A DNA stretch of 64,000 bases, taken from NCBI RefSeq assembly GCF_004152845.1, contig NZ_SEON01000005.1, positions 186,001-250,000 of the forward strand, given 5' to 3'. This DNA is from Sphingobium fuliginis. GTDB lineage: Bacteria > Pseudomonadota > Alphaproteobacteria > Sphingomonadales > Sphingomonadaceae. Both the position numbers and the translations under genes were made by a program. The notes beneath the pieces were generated by a model that did no database searches, had not been told where the DNA came from, and saw only the letters and a list, made by a program, of their open reading frames with translations. This document shows positions 43,101-51,203 of this stretch, one piece after another (the first letter of the stretch is position 1; every line of letters starts with the position of its first letter).

Positions 43101-45739
43101 GTGACGGTGAAGCTGTGCGCCCCCTCGCCCAGCGGCGCGGTGGGCGCGAAGCTCCAGTTGCCCGAACCGTCCGCGCTCGTCGTACCCAGCAAGGTGCTGC
43201 CGTCGTAGACGGAGACAATGGCATTCGCCTCCACGCCCGTTCCCGAGAGGGTCGGAACCGTGTCATCCGTGCTGCCGCCATTGGCGATGGGGCCCAGGAT
43301 CGCGCCGACATCATCGGCTACGCCGCCAATTCCGGGAATGGCTGGAGGAGTCGTATCCAGACCTGTATCGACGGTCACCGTATCGGGGGGTGAGCTGTTG
43401 CCTGCCCCATCGGTAGCGATGGCGGTCACCACCGTTCCATTTGCGAGCGGCGATGCCAGCGTAATGCTCCAATCGCCCGATGCGTCCACCGTCGTCGTCT
43501 CGTCGGATATGCCGTCACCGTCGGTATCCAGAGCGATGGTCGCTCCAGCCTCCGCAGTGCCCGATATTGTCGTGCCGTCGGTCGGGGCAAGCACAGGCGT
43601 TGCCGGAGCACTGGTATCGACGGTCAGGACATAGGCGGCCGATGCCGCGCTGACATTGCCCGCCGCGTCGGTTGCCGTGACGGTCAGGCTATGCGTTCCC
43701 TCACCCAGCGGCGCGGTGGGAGTGAAGTTCCAGTTGCCCGAACCGTCCACCGCGGCCGTGCCCAGCAGCGTGCCGCCGTCGTAAACGGAGACGATGGCAT
43801 TCGCTTCGACGCCGGTTCCGGACAGCGTTGGCGTCGCATCGTCAGTGATCCCGCCATTGGCGACAGCGCCAAGGATCGCGCCGACATCGTCGGCTACGGC
43901 GCCGATGGTCGGAATGGCGGGGGGAGTAGTGTCGAGTCCGGTATCGACGGTCACCGTATCGGGCGTGGAGCTGTTGCCCGCCGCATCCGTGGCGATGGCG
44001 CTGATCACCGTACCGTTCGCCAGCGGCGAAGCCAAGGTGATGCTCCAGTCACCCGATGCATCCGCGACCGTCGTCGCATCGGACAGGCCGTCGCCATCCG
44101 TGTCGAGATCGATGGTCGCCCCGGCCTCCGCCGAGCCCGAAACCGTCGTCCCGTCGGTAGGCGCGAGCAGCGGCGCAGCCGGGGCGCTGGTGTCGACGGT
44201 CAGGACATAGGCGGCGGACGCCGCGCTGACATTGCCCGTCCCATCCGTCGCCGTGACGGTGAAGCTGTGCGTCCCTTCCAACAGTGGCGCGGTGGGCGTG
44301 AAGTTCCAGTTGCCGGAGGTGTCCGCAACGACTGTCCCAAGCAACGCGCCGCCGTCATAGACAGAGACGATGGCGCTCGCCTCTACCCCGCTTCCCGAAA
44401 GCGTCGGCGTCGTATCATCCGTGCTGCCCCCATTGGCGACAGGGCCAGTCGTCGTGCCGGCATCGTCGACTACAGTGCCCACCACGGGGATCGCAGGCGC
44501 AGTGGCGTCGACCACGACCGTCGCAGGGGACGATGTGTTGCCGGATGGATCGGTCGCAACGACCTCCACCGTCGTGCCGTCGGCAATGGGTGTCGCCGGC
44601 ACATGGCTCCAATTGCCTTGGTCATCGACAGGAACCGTCGTGTCGATAGTGCCGTCGCCATCGCTATCGATGCCGACAGTCGCGCCGGGCTCCGCCGTTC
44701 CGGTCAATTCGGTCCCGTTGCTCGGATCGACGAGCGGAGCGGCGGGGGGCACGGCGTCAATGTCGATGCTGGCAGGCGCGGAGCTGTTTCCCACCGCATC
44801 GGTCGCAACGGCCGTTACCGTCGTCCCATCTGGAATCGGCGTCGAAGGCGTATAGTTCCAGTTACCAGACGCATCGGCCGTGGTCGTCGCATCGACGTCG
44901 CCGTCGCCATCCAGATCCAGCCCGATCGTGGCCCCTGCCTCAGCCGTACCGCCGAGCGCCGTGCCGTTGCTGGGATTGATCACCGGCGCCGGCGGAGCGG
45001 CCGCGTCCACCGTCACGCTGGTCGATGGCGACGCATTGCCCGCAGCATCCACTGCCGTTACCCGCACCGTCACGCCATCGCCGATGGGCGTGGCCGGCGT
45101 ATAGCTCCACCGGCCGGCATTGTCAGCGGTGGCCGTCGCATCGACCGAGCCGTCGCCATTGACGTCGATGCGCACCGTCGAACCCGCTTCCGCAGAGCCC
45201 GACAAGCTACGGCCATTTGTCGGCGCCACGGTCGGCGCTGCCGGGGGCGTGCTATCCACAGCCGTCCCGCCATCCGGCCCACCCCCACCACCACCGCCGC
45301 CGCCAGCAGCAGCCGCGACGCCGATGCCGGCTGCCACCGCCCCCAATCCCGCCAGCAGGCCGCCGCTCAGACCCCCCGCAGCGCCTGCGGGGGCGAAGGA
45401 ATAACTCAGGGCTTCGGTGGTCGTGTCGGTGGGCAGATAACAGGCTTCGCTGCCCAGATCGGTCAGCCACTGCTGCCCATTGCCTGGTTCGAGGAAAATA
45501 AGGTCGGCAATGTCTCCCGGCGGACAATTGAAATAACCCTCCAGCCGGACCGCCGTACCGTCGGCAAAATGCAGGATCAGATCATCCCCTTCACGCAGCA
45601 TCGCCGTCACCTCGCTGCGCGCAGCCGTCACCTTGATCGCTGAGCCGCCCTGGGCCTGGATCACGGCATTTTGTTGCTGAACGACGTGGGTTTGGGTCGC
45701 ACCCGTCTGACGAACGGTGATGTCGATGCGCTTGTCCAT
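40181..45739 (-). CDS. giant BapA-like Ig-repeat/RTX surface adhesin
   Basis: A 1852-aa secreted adhesin and first gene of the type I secretion operon. N-terminus (about 1-115): BapA-type prefix domain with ILHFADGTAVRLEGYF. A Gly/Ala-rich linker follows (about 117-155) holding an AAG tripeptide at 120-122. Residues about 165-1500 form some 14 Ig-like domains of two alternating kinds, one carrying DxDGDG calcium-type loops, the other VSVYDGGTLLG motifs. The C-terminal part has RTX nonapeptides (GGNDILRGGAGADTLDGG, around 1700) and a type I secretion tail. GGGAGG precedes the ATG. It probably mediates biofilm or surface attachment in a calcium-dependent way. Confidence 0.93.
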   Translation of the reverse strand: MDKRIDITVRQTGATQTHVVQQQNAVIQAQGGSAIKVTAARSEVTAMLREGDDLILHFADGTAVRLEGYFNCPPGDIADLIFLEPGNGQQWLTDLGSEACYLPTDTTTEALSYSFAPAGAAGGLSGGLLAGLGAVAAGIGVAAAAGGGGGGGGGPDGGTAVDSTPPAAPTVAPTNGRSLSGSAEAGSTVRIDVNGDGSVDATATADNAGRWSYTPATPIGDGVTVRVTAVDAAGNASPSTSVTVDAAAPPAPVINPSNGTALGGTAEAGATIGLDLDGDGDVDATTTADASGNWNYTPSTPIPDGTTVTAVATDAVGNSSAPASIDIDAVPPAAPLVDPSNGTELTGTAEPGATVGIDSDGDGTIDTTVPVDDQGNWSHVPATPIADGTTVEVVATDPSGNTSSPATVVVDATAPAIPVVGTVVDDAGTTTGPVANGGSTDDTTPTLSGSGVEASAIVSVYDGGALLGTVVADTSGNWNFTPTAPLLEGTHSFTVTATDGTGNVSAASAAYVLTVDTSAPAAPLLAPTDGTTVSGSAEAGATIDLDTDGDGLSDATTVADASGDWSITLASPLANGTVISAIATDAAGNSSTPDTVTVDTGLDTTPPAIPTIGAVADDVGAILGAVANGGITDDATPTLSGTGVEANAIVSVYDGGTLLGTAAVDGSGNWNFTPTAPLGEGTHSLTVTATDAAGNVSAASAAYVLTVDTSAPATPVLAPTDGTTISGTAEAGATIALDTDGDGISDETTTVDASGDWSITLASPLANGTVVTAIATDGAGNSSPPDTVTVDTGLDTTPPAIPGIGGVADDVGAILGPIANGGSTDDTVPTLSGTGVEANAIVSVYDGSTLLGTTSADGSGNWSFAPTAPLGEGAHSFTVTATDAAGNVSAASAAYVLTVDTSAPAAPILAPSDGTTLSGIAEAGAIIDLDTDGDGVFDETTTADASGDWSITLASPLANGTVVNAIATDAAGNSSLAGAVTVNTGLDTTPPAVPSIAAVADDAGSILGPVANGGITDDATPTLSGIGVEANAIISVYDGSTLLGTAMADALGNWSFTPTTPLGAGSHSFTVTATDAAGNESAASAAYALTVDTVASIPTITGMTDNAGSVFGGVISGGTTDDTTPTLSGTGAEANASISIYDGNMLLGTATADASGNWSFTPTTPLGEGLHSFTATATDAAGNVSLASAAYAVTIDLTLPPVPTITGASDNAGSILGGVISGGSTDDTTPTLSGTGAEANGTVSVYDGSTLLGTATADVSGNWNFTPTAPLGEGPHSFTAVGVDAAGNASIASAPYALTIDLTVPAAPTITGVSDNVGSVLGAVALGGATDDTTPTISGTGAEANANVSVYDGGTLLGTATADGSGNWNFTPTAPLGNGPHSFTAVVTDAVGNAGLASAPYAIAIDTVAPTATVAITALRDDTQVVGDWATDDTSPTITGTLSAPLAGGERVEVSLDGGATWTQAATSGTSWSYGPGTLGAGGHVVDVRVVDAVGNVGSTAAQPITITNVNDAPIVLASDSSLLGLVSAEALGLLDIGSQAFVAIDPENSLQSVVLDFTPLLTVGTQVFTVSQDLATELGLAVNVNNQFVTVLGTPVSTISSTMTITALDGGPIDNMAINELLRAVHFNSPLGLNVNLLSGISITATDTAGASRTDNAASLLDANLLNTLLGGSSDPTILEGTAGVNILTGTAANEHLYGYGGADILQGGGGNDILRGGAGADTLDGGTGNDILLFDAADTLIDGGAGADALLVRGDSSVSLNLDAATNIRNMERIDLGAGDTGHSLTLTEAGIIQATDANRQLIITGENNDSVTMTGAVHVGQALVDNHAYEQYSLGTTTVLIEDPVLVVV
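41480..45270 (-). repeat. tandem Ig-domain repeats within adhesin gene
   Basis: Coding repeats of roughly 285 nt per domain, in places alternating as ~570-nt double units that are highly similar (for example the units beginning VDTSAPAAPLLAPTDG, VDTSAPATPVLAPTDG and VDTSAPAAPILAPSDG). Such near-identical repeats can change number by recombination and are easily mis-assembled from short reads. Boundaries are approximate. Confidence 0.8.
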
Positions 45740-46275
45740 GGACTACCTCCCTTGCAGAGAAGGTCGAATTCCAAAGATAATATAAAGTTCCACCACAGTT
45801 GAGTAAAAACTTTTATGTTACTTAATATTACTTATTGTTATTTTTTATTTACAAAATTGACCATATGTTTATTTTTCAGCATTATATTCAAGATATTGCC
45901 TTATACATATTCATTTTTTATTTATATAAATCCGATATTGAAATATTATAACAATTTTTCCAATTTATTTACTATAGTTTTCGTGAGATGGTCAGGTAAT
46001 CAAGATTTTCTCTTACATTTACGGCGAGTTCGGAATGTAGCCGTCTGCAATGTTGCGCTTGAAAACCCGCACACCCGCCATCGCGAGTACCAAACAAAAA
46101 TGTGGCGGAGCCAGGATCGCACATCTCGCAACAGCTCTGCCAAGGCGGAATGGGGGGCGGTTTTTCCCGTAGGCGAAAGACAAAACTTGCTGTAAAACAA
46201 TGCAAAATCACAAATCGGACAGACATGCCGGTTTTCCCGTCATGATGCCCAAAAGGAGTTTGGAGGGAGTTTCGC
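45740..46275. promoter_or_regulatory. very AT-rich divergent promoter region
   Basis: Between the adhesin gene and the divergent regulator. About 220 nt (45775-45995) are extremely AT-rich, with T/A runs, inside an otherwise GC-rich sequence; the rest is ordinary. It must hold the promoters of both genes. An open frame of 126 codons spans it but has the composition of random AT-rich DNA and no ribosome site. The base composition suggests foreign origin or a binding site for a nucleoid-silencing protein. Confidence 0.6.
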
Positions 46276-47118
46276 GTGAACAAGCGCTTCGACCATCGCG
46301 CGTTCACTCTAGCCAGGGATGAGGCATGCAGCACTCCATCCAGAGAAACGCTCATGAGCGTGGCCAGCTTCACCCAGGATGCGACTTTGGCCGAACTGCT
46401 CGGCGAGGAATTGGAAGCGCATTCGATCGCGCTGTCGCATCACATGACCCGCGACCGCATCTTGCCGCAGATGGCGGCGGCCTCCGTGGACGTGGCGATC
46501 GTCGACGATCATGACGGCTGGAGCCGGACGCTCTCGCTCATACAATCTCTCCGCGCCGCGACGCCGGTGGGCATCATCCTTCTTTCCGAGCGGACGGCCA
46601 GGGACGATCGTCTTCTCGCCCTGTCACTGGGAGCCGATCACGTCCTGGCCAAACCGCTCGACATGGCCGAACTGCTGGCCATCCTCCGCAACATGTCGCG
46701 TTTTGCGGCAGCCGGACGGCATTCGCCCCGTGTGGATGAGGAAAATGACAGTTGGACTCTCGACCATGTGCACTGGCGCCTCATCGCGCCCAGTGACGAA
46801 GGCATAAACCTGTCGACGTCCGAATTCGCCGTGCTCAGCCGGCTGATGCACAATCCCGGCATCGAGCAGCCCCGCGAACAGCTCGCGCAACATCTTCATG
46901 CCCGCAGAAGCGCCGGAAACATGCGGGCGCTGGACGTCCTGATCTCCAAGCTGCGCGCCAAGGTCGAGCGCGAAACCGGACGGTCCCTGCCGCTGCGTTC
47001 CGCCCGCGGCATCGGATATGTCTTCGTCGGCGCCGTGACGGCATCCAGGGCAGCCCAGCTTCAGGCCCCTGCCGACAAAACAGCGAACGGCTATGTCCTC
47101 CGGACCGACGACAGGTGA
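46276..47118 (+). CDS. OmpR-like winged-helix regulator with degenerate receiver
   Basis: A 280-aa transcription regulator starting at GTG, with GGAGGGAG about 7-9 nt upstream. Receiver-like domain (about 25-140): DVAIVDDHDGW would hold the phospho-Asp, ILLSER the Ser/Thr and LAKPLDM the Lys, but the N-terminal acidic pair is reduced (FTQDATL), so phosphorylation control is uncertain. C-terminal winged helix (about 155-255) with NLSTSEFAVLSRLM, RALDVLISKLRAKVE and RSARGIGYVF. Divergent from the adhesin operon across the AT-rich region, it is the obvious candidate for its control. Confidence 0.85.
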   Translation: MNKRFDHRAFTLARDEACSTPSRETLMSVASFTQDATLAELLGEELEAHSIALSHHMTRDRILPQMAAASVDVAIVDDHDGWSRTLSLIQSLRAATPVGIILLSERTARDDRLLALSLGADHVLAKPLDMAELLAILRNMSRFAAAGRHSPRVDEENDSWTLDHVHWRLIAPSDEGINLSTSEFAVLSRLMHNPGIEQPREQLAQHLHARRSAGNMRALDVLISKLRAKVERETGRSLPLRSARGIGYVFVGAVTASRAAQLQAPADKTANGYVLRTDDR

Positions 47119-47201
47119 TCGCAATCTTGCGATCCATCTCTGCGCCGGCATGATCGACACACGACAGGGACGGCCGTCAGAGCCGCCCCTGTTGCGGCAA
47201 T

Positions 47202-47355
47202 GCCCTAGAGCCAATCGACATTCAGCCCTGACGGCCTGCAAATGAGGCTTTTCCGTGCTTCCGGTGCTCACCTACTTGGAGTAGGCTGCGCTTCGAGTCA
47301 CGAAAAACCACCATTTTCGGCTCGTCATCTTCTGAATGTCCATTGGCTCTAGGGC
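47202..47355. repeat. 154-nt palindromic MITE-like element
   Basis: The arms at 47202-47225 and 47332-47355 are 24-nt inverted repeats with one mismatch (starting GCCCTAGAGCCAAT). The centre includes CTACT-TGG-AGTAG. It lies between the convergent ends of the regulator and dipeptidase genes, and the right arm supplies the dipeptidase stop codon. It could be a miniature transposable or palindromic repeat and could also end transcription on both strands. Confidence 0.55.
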
Positions 47356-48572
47356 GCCTTGGCTGCTTCGGCCGCGGCGAGCACCCTCAGGACATTGCCG
47401 GACCAGATCTTCTGGACGTCCGCCTCGCTATAGCCCGCCTTGAGCAGGGCGGCGGTGATCCGGGGCAGGTCGACCACATCCTCCAGCCCGACGACGCCGC
47501 CGCCGCCATCCCAGTCCAGCCCGATGCCGACATGGTCCGGCCCCACCACCTTCAACGCATGGAGCATGTGCGCCATGAAATCGTCGAAGGTCGCCCGGTC
47601 CGTCTCCGGATAGAGCCGGTCGATCTCCTGCCGCTTCGCCAGCAGTTCGGCGCGCTTTTCGGGCGACAGCTTGGCATCCTCGCGCAACTGGCCGAACAGC
47701 GCCTTCAGCGCTTCCTGCCGCTGCGGGTTGGGCTTGGATGCGCGCAGATAGGCGCCATAGGCGTTCATCTGGATCACCCCGCCCTTTGCGGCCAGCGCCT
47801 TCAGATGTTCATCGTCGATGTTGCGCGGATGGTCGTAAATCGCCTTGCACCCGGAATGGGTCAGCAGCACCGGCGAGGTGGAAAGCGCCAGCAGATCATC
47901 CAGTACCTGATCGCTGCTGTGCGACGCATCCGGGACGATGCCGAGGCGGTTCATCTCCTTCAGCAGTTCCTTGCCCAGTGGGCTGAGGCCGCCATAGCGC
48001 GGCTTCTTCGACGGATCGGTCGAACTGTCCGCGAACTGGTTATGCGCGAAATGAGCGAAGCCCGACACGCGAACGCCCATGTCGTAGAAGGTCTTGAGCA
48101 GCGACACGTCCTCGCCCAGCGGGTAGGCGTTTTCGATGGACATGAAGACGACCCGCTTGCCGGACGCCGCAATGGGCGCGGCATCCTTGGCCTCCAGCGC
48201 CAGCGTGAAATTCGCCGGGTCCGCCGCGACCATCTCGCGGATCGAGACCCCGCGCAGCAGCGCGAAGTCGCGCGATTTGCGGAACCCTTCCTCCGTCAAC
48301 GGCCCCTGCGGCGTGTAGATCGCCCAGAAACCGCCGTCGAGGCCGCCCTTCTTCATGCGCGGCAGGTCGACCTGGGTATAGTCGCTATGAACCCCATGCT
48401 CCTCCTCGATCGACCAGCCCGGCAGGTCGAGCGAGGCAGGCGTATCGAGATGACTGTCGAGCGTCAGCATTTTCTGGTGAAGCTGATAGACCTTCTTCGG
48501 CACCTCCTGCGCCTGCACTGCAATGGGGAGCAGCGCCACCAGCGCCGCCCCCGCCATCATCCTTTTCCGCAT
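47349..48572 (-). CDS. M19 family membrane dipeptidase
   Basis: A 407-aa exported dipeptidase (signal peptide MRKRMMAGAALVALLPIAVQ). Renal-dipeptidase-type zinc ligands are visible: TLDSHLDTPA (HxD), the bridging acid in MSIENAYPLGE, DASHSS and LLTHSGCK, and GIGLDWDGGG near the C-terminus. It cleaves dipeptides in the periplasm, possibly those with D-residues or dehydro-residues. ATG 48572 overlaps the stop of the TonB receptor gene by 1 nt, so they are translationally coupled. The stop codon lies in the MITE-like arm. Confidence 0.9.
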   Translation of the reverse strand: MRKRMMAGAALVALLPIAVQAQEVPKKVYQLHQKMLTLDSHLDTPASLDLPGWSIEEEHGVHSDYTQVDLPRMKKGGLDGGFWAIYTPQGPLTEEGFRKSRDFALLRGVSIREMVAADPANFTLALEAKDAAPIAASGKRVVFMSIENAYPLGEDVSLLKTFYDMGVRVSGFAHFAHNQFADSSTDPSKKPRYGGLSPLGKELLKEMNRLGIVPDASHSSDQVLDDLLALSTSPVLLTHSGCKAIYDHPRNIDDEHLKALAAKGGVIQMNAYGAYLRASKPNPQRQEALKALFGQLREDAKLSPEKRAELLAKRQEIDRLYPETDRATFDDFMAHMLHALKVVGPDHVGIGLDWDGGGGVVGLEDVVDLPRITAALLKAGYSEADVQKIWSGNVLRVLAAAEAAKAP

Positions 48573-50941
48573 CAAATCTCGCCCGAAATGGTGAACTGGA
48601 AAGTGCGTGGGGACAATGGCCGGAAGAAACCGTCGCCCGTCACGGAAGAGGAGATAAAGGACAATCTGTCTTTATCGAAGATATTATCGACGTTGAGCCG
48701 TGCCTTGATGCTCTTGAGCGGGCCGAAGCTCCAGCCGTCGCCGATGTCGACATAGGCGTTGAATACGGTGAAGCCCGGTATGCTAGATCCGGCCGCATTG
48801 GTAAATGTCGACCAGCGACGAGAGGTATATTTGCCGGATATGTTGGCGACCAACCAGCTTGCCGGCTCAACCGTCACGCCGCCGCTGACGATCCATTTTG
48901 CGCTGTCGGGGATATATTTATCAGCGATCAGGATCGGCGTGGCAGCCGGAATGTCATCCTTGAACTTGGCATTGTTGTAGGTGACGTTGAGATTCCCATA
49001 GGCAAGACCATCAAGGAAAGCGGGCTTGTAGGTGCCACTGAACTCCAGGCCATATGCACGAACGCGGCCAACATTCTGGAAGAAGGTTTCTGTGGCCGCA
49101 CCGCCGCTGCCCGGCAGGATCGTGGTGATCGATTGGATGCGGTTCTTGAACTTCGTGTAGAAGCCCGCAAGCGAGGCGTAAAGCTGGCCCTGATTAGTGC
49201 GGATGCCGAATTCCATGTTGGTCGAACGTTCCGGAGCGGGCTGCGGGACCAGGGCCCCAAGCGGGCGGATGACGGAATAAATATCGTCCATTCCCTTGGG
49301 CAGGGCCATGTTTTCCGCGTAGGATGCGAAGAGCTGCGTGCGCCCATCCAGCTTATAGAGCACACCGGCCATCGGCAGGAACATGTCCTTGTAATGGGCA
49401 TTGTTGTAGCTGACGCCATAGCCTGGGACGAAACGCCCACCGACGGTGCGATAATAATCGTCGAAATCGCGATAGCCACGGTAGCTATAGTCAAGCATCA
49501 GCCCCTTGAAGCCCAAGTCGAGCACCAGCGCCTCATCTGCCAGCTTGAGCGTATCCTTCAGGAAGACCTGTAGCGTATCGCGCTGCGACCGATAGTCACG
49601 GCGCAGATAGACCAGTTCGTTCAGCAGAGGCGCACCGTCGGGAGCGCCGTTGACCGTATTATAACGGGCTTGGGTGCGATGATATTTATCGGTCTCTGCC
49701 CAGACGCCGGCCTCGATCGTGTTGACCCCCATTTCCCAATGCAGCTTGGACGTGATGCCGTAGCGGTCGCCGCCGACGCCTGAACGGCCGAACTCGACGC
49801 CCCGCGGAGCTACCACAGGCAGGCCGACGGCGACCTGACCATTATAGCGGCTAAGCGAATTGGCATAGGTGTCGGGCGACACGCCATAGCCACCCTTGTC
49901 TTCCCAATAGAGCGTCGATTCCGCCCAGACGCCTTCTGCAATACCGGCATGGAAAGTAGCGCCATAAAGCTTGTCCTTACGCACATTGATGGCAAGGTTG
50001 TAAACTTGGGCATAGTTGGAGTTGGAGTAATAGACACCCGGCACCGTCGGCGCAAAGCCGGGGGTCGTATTGGGCACATTTTCGATATAGGCGAAGTCAC
50101 GACCGCAGGCGCCGACCACGCTCTTCACAGTGCAATTATATTGGCCCCGCGAAATGGTAGGCGAGTCATAGTCGAAGAAGTCGTTCGACACGAATTTGAA
50201 CCGCGCCCAGCTATCGCCGCCGAGGTCGGCATGGACCTGCGCCTCCCAATGTTCGCGGTCGACCGATCCGGGGCCGCGCCACAGGTCGCTGTCCAGCTTC
50301 GTGCGGCTGACATAGGCCTTGAACGGTCCCACCCGCCCAGTGCTCGCGCGGATGAAGGTGCGCTTCATGTCGAAGTCGCCGAAGCTTTGGGAAACGAACA
50401 GGCCCATCTCGTCCTGCGGCGCGATGCTGTTATATTGGACGACAGGGCCCAATGTCGAATAGCTGGGCAAGCCGACGTCGCCTGCGCCGATGGCGGCTTC
50501 CACAACGCCCAGATTCTCATTGTCGACATAGCGGAAAACCGGGCTTCCGCCGAAGGCGTCGCTGCGTCCCGTGGGAATGCCGTCCACCACGAAACCGATC
50601 TGATCGAGGTTGAAGGCACGGGTCTGGACGCTGTTGCCGAACTCGTAGAGGCCGAGAGCGCCGTCCGTCTGCACGTTGAAGCCGGGCAGTTGCTCAAGCA
50701 TCTTCAGGCCCGAAATACCGGAGGGCGCCGACAGCAAGGCCTCACGCGTGACCGCCACCACATTGCTCACCTTATCCTCACCGATCGCTTCCGATGACTG
50801 GGAAATGCGGCGGCCGGTAACGGTGATTGTGCCGGCATCGTCATCCGCATCGGGCTCCTGCGCCCAGGCATGGGGTGAGACAAGACCGACGCAACAGGAA
50901 AGCAGCAATGCGGCACGACGGACGGACAAGAACTTTTGCAT
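48572..50941 (-). CDS. TonB-dependent receptor coupled to a dipeptidase
   Basis: A 789-aa outer-membrane receptor with a signal peptide to about residue 27 (VSPHAWA), a plug with VVAVTREALLSAP, LKMLEQLPGFNVQ and IGFVVDGIPTGRSD, and a barrel ending in RTFQFTISGEI. It is not clearly a siderophore-type plug and may import a peptide-like ligand. Translational coupling with the M19 dipeptidase suggests uptake followed by peptide cleavage. A Fur-like palindrome lies about 176 nt upstream. The ligand is not known. Confidence 0.88.
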   Translation of the reverse strand: MQKFLSVRRAALLLSCCVGLVSPHAWAQEPDADDDAGTITVTGRRISQSSEAIGEDKVSNVVAVTREALLSAPSGISGLKMLEQLPGFNVQTDGALGLYEFGNSVQTRAFNLDQIGFVVDGIPTGRSDAFGGSPVFRYVDNENLGVVEAAIGAGDVGLPSYSTLGPVVQYNSIAPQDEMGLFVSQSFGDFDMKRTFIRASTGRVGPFKAYVSRTKLDSDLWRGPGSVDREHWEAQVHADLGGDSWARFKFVSNDFFDYDSPTISRGQYNCTVKSVVGACGRDFAYIENVPNTTPGFAPTVPGVYYSNSNYAQVYNLAINVRKDKLYGATFHAGIAEGVWAESTLYWEDKGGYGVSPDTYANSLSRYNGQVAVGLPVVAPRGVEFGRSGVGGDRYGITSKLHWEMGVNTIEAGVWAETDKYHRTQARYNTVNGAPDGAPLLNELVYLRRDYRSQRDTLQVFLKDTLKLADEALVLDLGFKGLMLDYSYRGYRDFDDYYRTVGGRFVPGYGVSYNNAHYKDMFLPMAGVLYKLDGRTQLFASYAENMALPKGMDDIYSVIRPLGALVPQPAPERSTNMEFGIRTNQGQLYASLAGFYTKFKNRIQSITTILPGSGGAATETFFQNVGRVRAYGLEFSGTYKPAFLDGLAYGNLNVTYNNAKFKDDIPAATPILIADKYIPDSAKWIVSGGVTVEPASWLVANISGKYTSRRWSTFTNAAGSSIPGFTVFNAYVDIGDGWSFGPLKSIKARLNVDNIFDKDRLSFISSSVTGDGFFRPLSPRTFQFTISGEI

Positions 50942-51116
50942 AAATGGCTCCCTTTCGGCCCTTTTCGGGCAGTTATGGGCCGATCAGGCATGCACCGCGC
51001 ACGGGGCGCAGTGCGACATCTCTCCACATGACGGACAGGCCGGACGCATCGCTGCGCCCAGCCGATTTCTCAGTTTTCTTGTGAAACGAAATGATGGTGA
51101 AAATCCGCCACGGACA

Positions 51117-51133
51117 AATGAGTAATTCTCATT
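51117..51133. promoter_or_regulatory. Fur-like box upstream of TonB receptor/dipeptidase operon
   Basis: AATGAGTAATTCTCATT is a perfect dyad (6-nt arms, 5-nt centre) resembling the AATGAGAAT-type Fur operators. It is 176 nt upstream of the minus-strand receptor gene and also close to the 3' end of the second copA. Confidence 0.45.
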
Positions 51134-51203
51134 CCGCAACGAATTTTCATGCGCCGCTGCCCGTCGCATCCCGCCTTGCGCGGGAAAATGCGTTCAGCCC
51201 CTT

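Noticed and set aside
43691..45643. 650-codon open frame opposite the adhesin gene
   Set aside because: It follows the repeat periodicity of the sense gene and reads as an Arg-rich low-complexity product, so it is a shadow.
45815..46195. 126-codon open frame in the AT-rich block
   Set aside because: First part is Ile/Phe/Tyr-rich, as random AT-rich DNA gives; the rest has GC-rich composition; no ribosome site or family.
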